Source of the DNA: Firmicutes bacterium UBA911
Lineage (GTDB): Bacteria; Bacillota; Desulfotomaculia; Desulfotomaculales; Desulforudaceae
Assembly (NCBI GenBank): GCA_002294005.1
Contig: DBEH01000028.1
Coordinates: forward strand, 1 to 5,590
Length of the DNA stretch: 5,590 nucleotides
Reading direction: 5' to 3'
Shown here: positions 5,528 through 5,590 of the stretch, piece after piece
Position numbering within the stretch: position 1 is the first letter of the stretch
Layout of the letters: each line of letters opens with the position of its first letter
The notes under the pieces: generated by a model
Databases searched by the model: none
Seen by the model: the letters and a program-made list of their open reading frames with translations, nothing else
What the model was told of the DNA's origin: nothing
Program-made: the position numbers and the translations under genes

Positions 5528-5590
5528 AGCGCCGTGCACGAAGTGGGACTGTTGGGAGAGGGATTGAAGCGCCGTGCACGAAGTGGGACT
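5515..5590 (+). repeat. Tandem 40-base repeat across the hypA start region
   Basis: Bases 5525-5550 recur exactly at 5565-5590 (26 of 26). The match extends leftwards to 5515-5524 against 5555-5564 with two mismatches, giving 34 of 36 with a period of 40. Each copy carries a GGAGRGGG ribosome-binding sequence and a GTG followed by codons for HEVGL. The second copy runs into the end of the window, so its full extent and the copy number are unknown. Confidence 0.85.
5534..5590 (+). CDS. hypA: 5' end of probable hydrogenase nickel incorporation protein HypA (partial, start ambiguous)
   Basis: GTG at 5534 begins M-H-E-V-G-L-L-G-E-G-L and stays open to the window edge (19 codons). The N-terminal MHE is the nickel-binding signature of HypA/HybF, which delivers nickel to [NiFe] hydrogenase precursors. 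Its position 6 bases after the protease stop fits an accessory operon. Because of the 40-base tandem repeat, the same start occurs again at GTG 5574 in a different frame (40 is not a multiple of 3). Only one can lead the full gene, and the bases after 5590 would decide which. Identity rests on six to eleven residues and on context, so it is tentative. Confidence 0.5.
   Translation, partial: MHEVGLLGEGLKRRARSGT

Noticed and set aside
5515..5590. Start of a CRISPR array
   Set aside because: Only two copies with a 14-base gap or less, and the unit encodes a ribosome-binding site and the HypA N-terminus; there are no spacers of normal length.

Overview
The window is GC-rich DNA that looks like part of the chromosome of an anaerobic, selenocysteine-decoding bacterium. 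Strong Shine-Dalgarno sites, a clostridial-style MurJ and an MvhDGA-type [NiFe] hydrogenase suggest a Desulfotomaculum/Moorella-like Firmicute. This taxonomic guess is an inference; a deltaproteobacterium is not excluded. All supported genes are on the + strand.

Layout. (1) 1-156: a GC-rich terminator hairpin, then an extended -10 promoter. (2) 160-1725: murJ, a lipid II flippase, apparently transcribed alone. (3) 1726-2006: an intergenic regulatory region with a good sigma-A type promoter (TTGAAA, 17 bases, TAGAAT). The promoter is flanked by a 12-base inverted repeat and followed by a leader of about 215 bases. (4) 2007-4861: a tight three-gene operon, mvhD-mvhG-mvhA, encoding a group 3c-like hydrogenase. 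Both mvhD and mvhA are interrupted by an in-frame TGA exactly where the family has a conserved cysteine. Each TGA is followed by a perfect stem-loop at the distance expected of a bacterial SECIS element. Read as selenocysteine, the genes give full-length proteins of 146 aa (Sec69) and 485 aa (Sec64). (5) 4892-4926: a strong intrinsic terminator. (6) 5003-5025: a perfect palindrome of a dispersed-repeat type. (7) 5042-5527: a hydrogenase maturation endopeptidase. (8) 5528-5590: the first codons of a probable hypA, with its start region present twice as a 40-base tandem repeat.

How the genes work together. MvhA would split or form H2 at a Ni-Fe site. MvhG would carry electrons along Fe-S clusters, and MvhD would pass them to a heterodisulfide reductase-type (HdrA) partner, which is not encoded here. 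The endopeptidase would remove the 25-residue tail of MvhA after nickel insertion, and HypA would help deliver nickel.

Main finding. The selenocysteine of the large subunit is not at the terminal Ni ligand of the C-terminal motif, where classical [NiFeSe] hydrogenases carry it. It replaces the second cysteine of the N-terminal CxxC motif, a residue that by homology bridges Ni and Fe. With Sec also in MvhD, the enzyme would contain selenium both at the catalytic metal site and at the electron exit.
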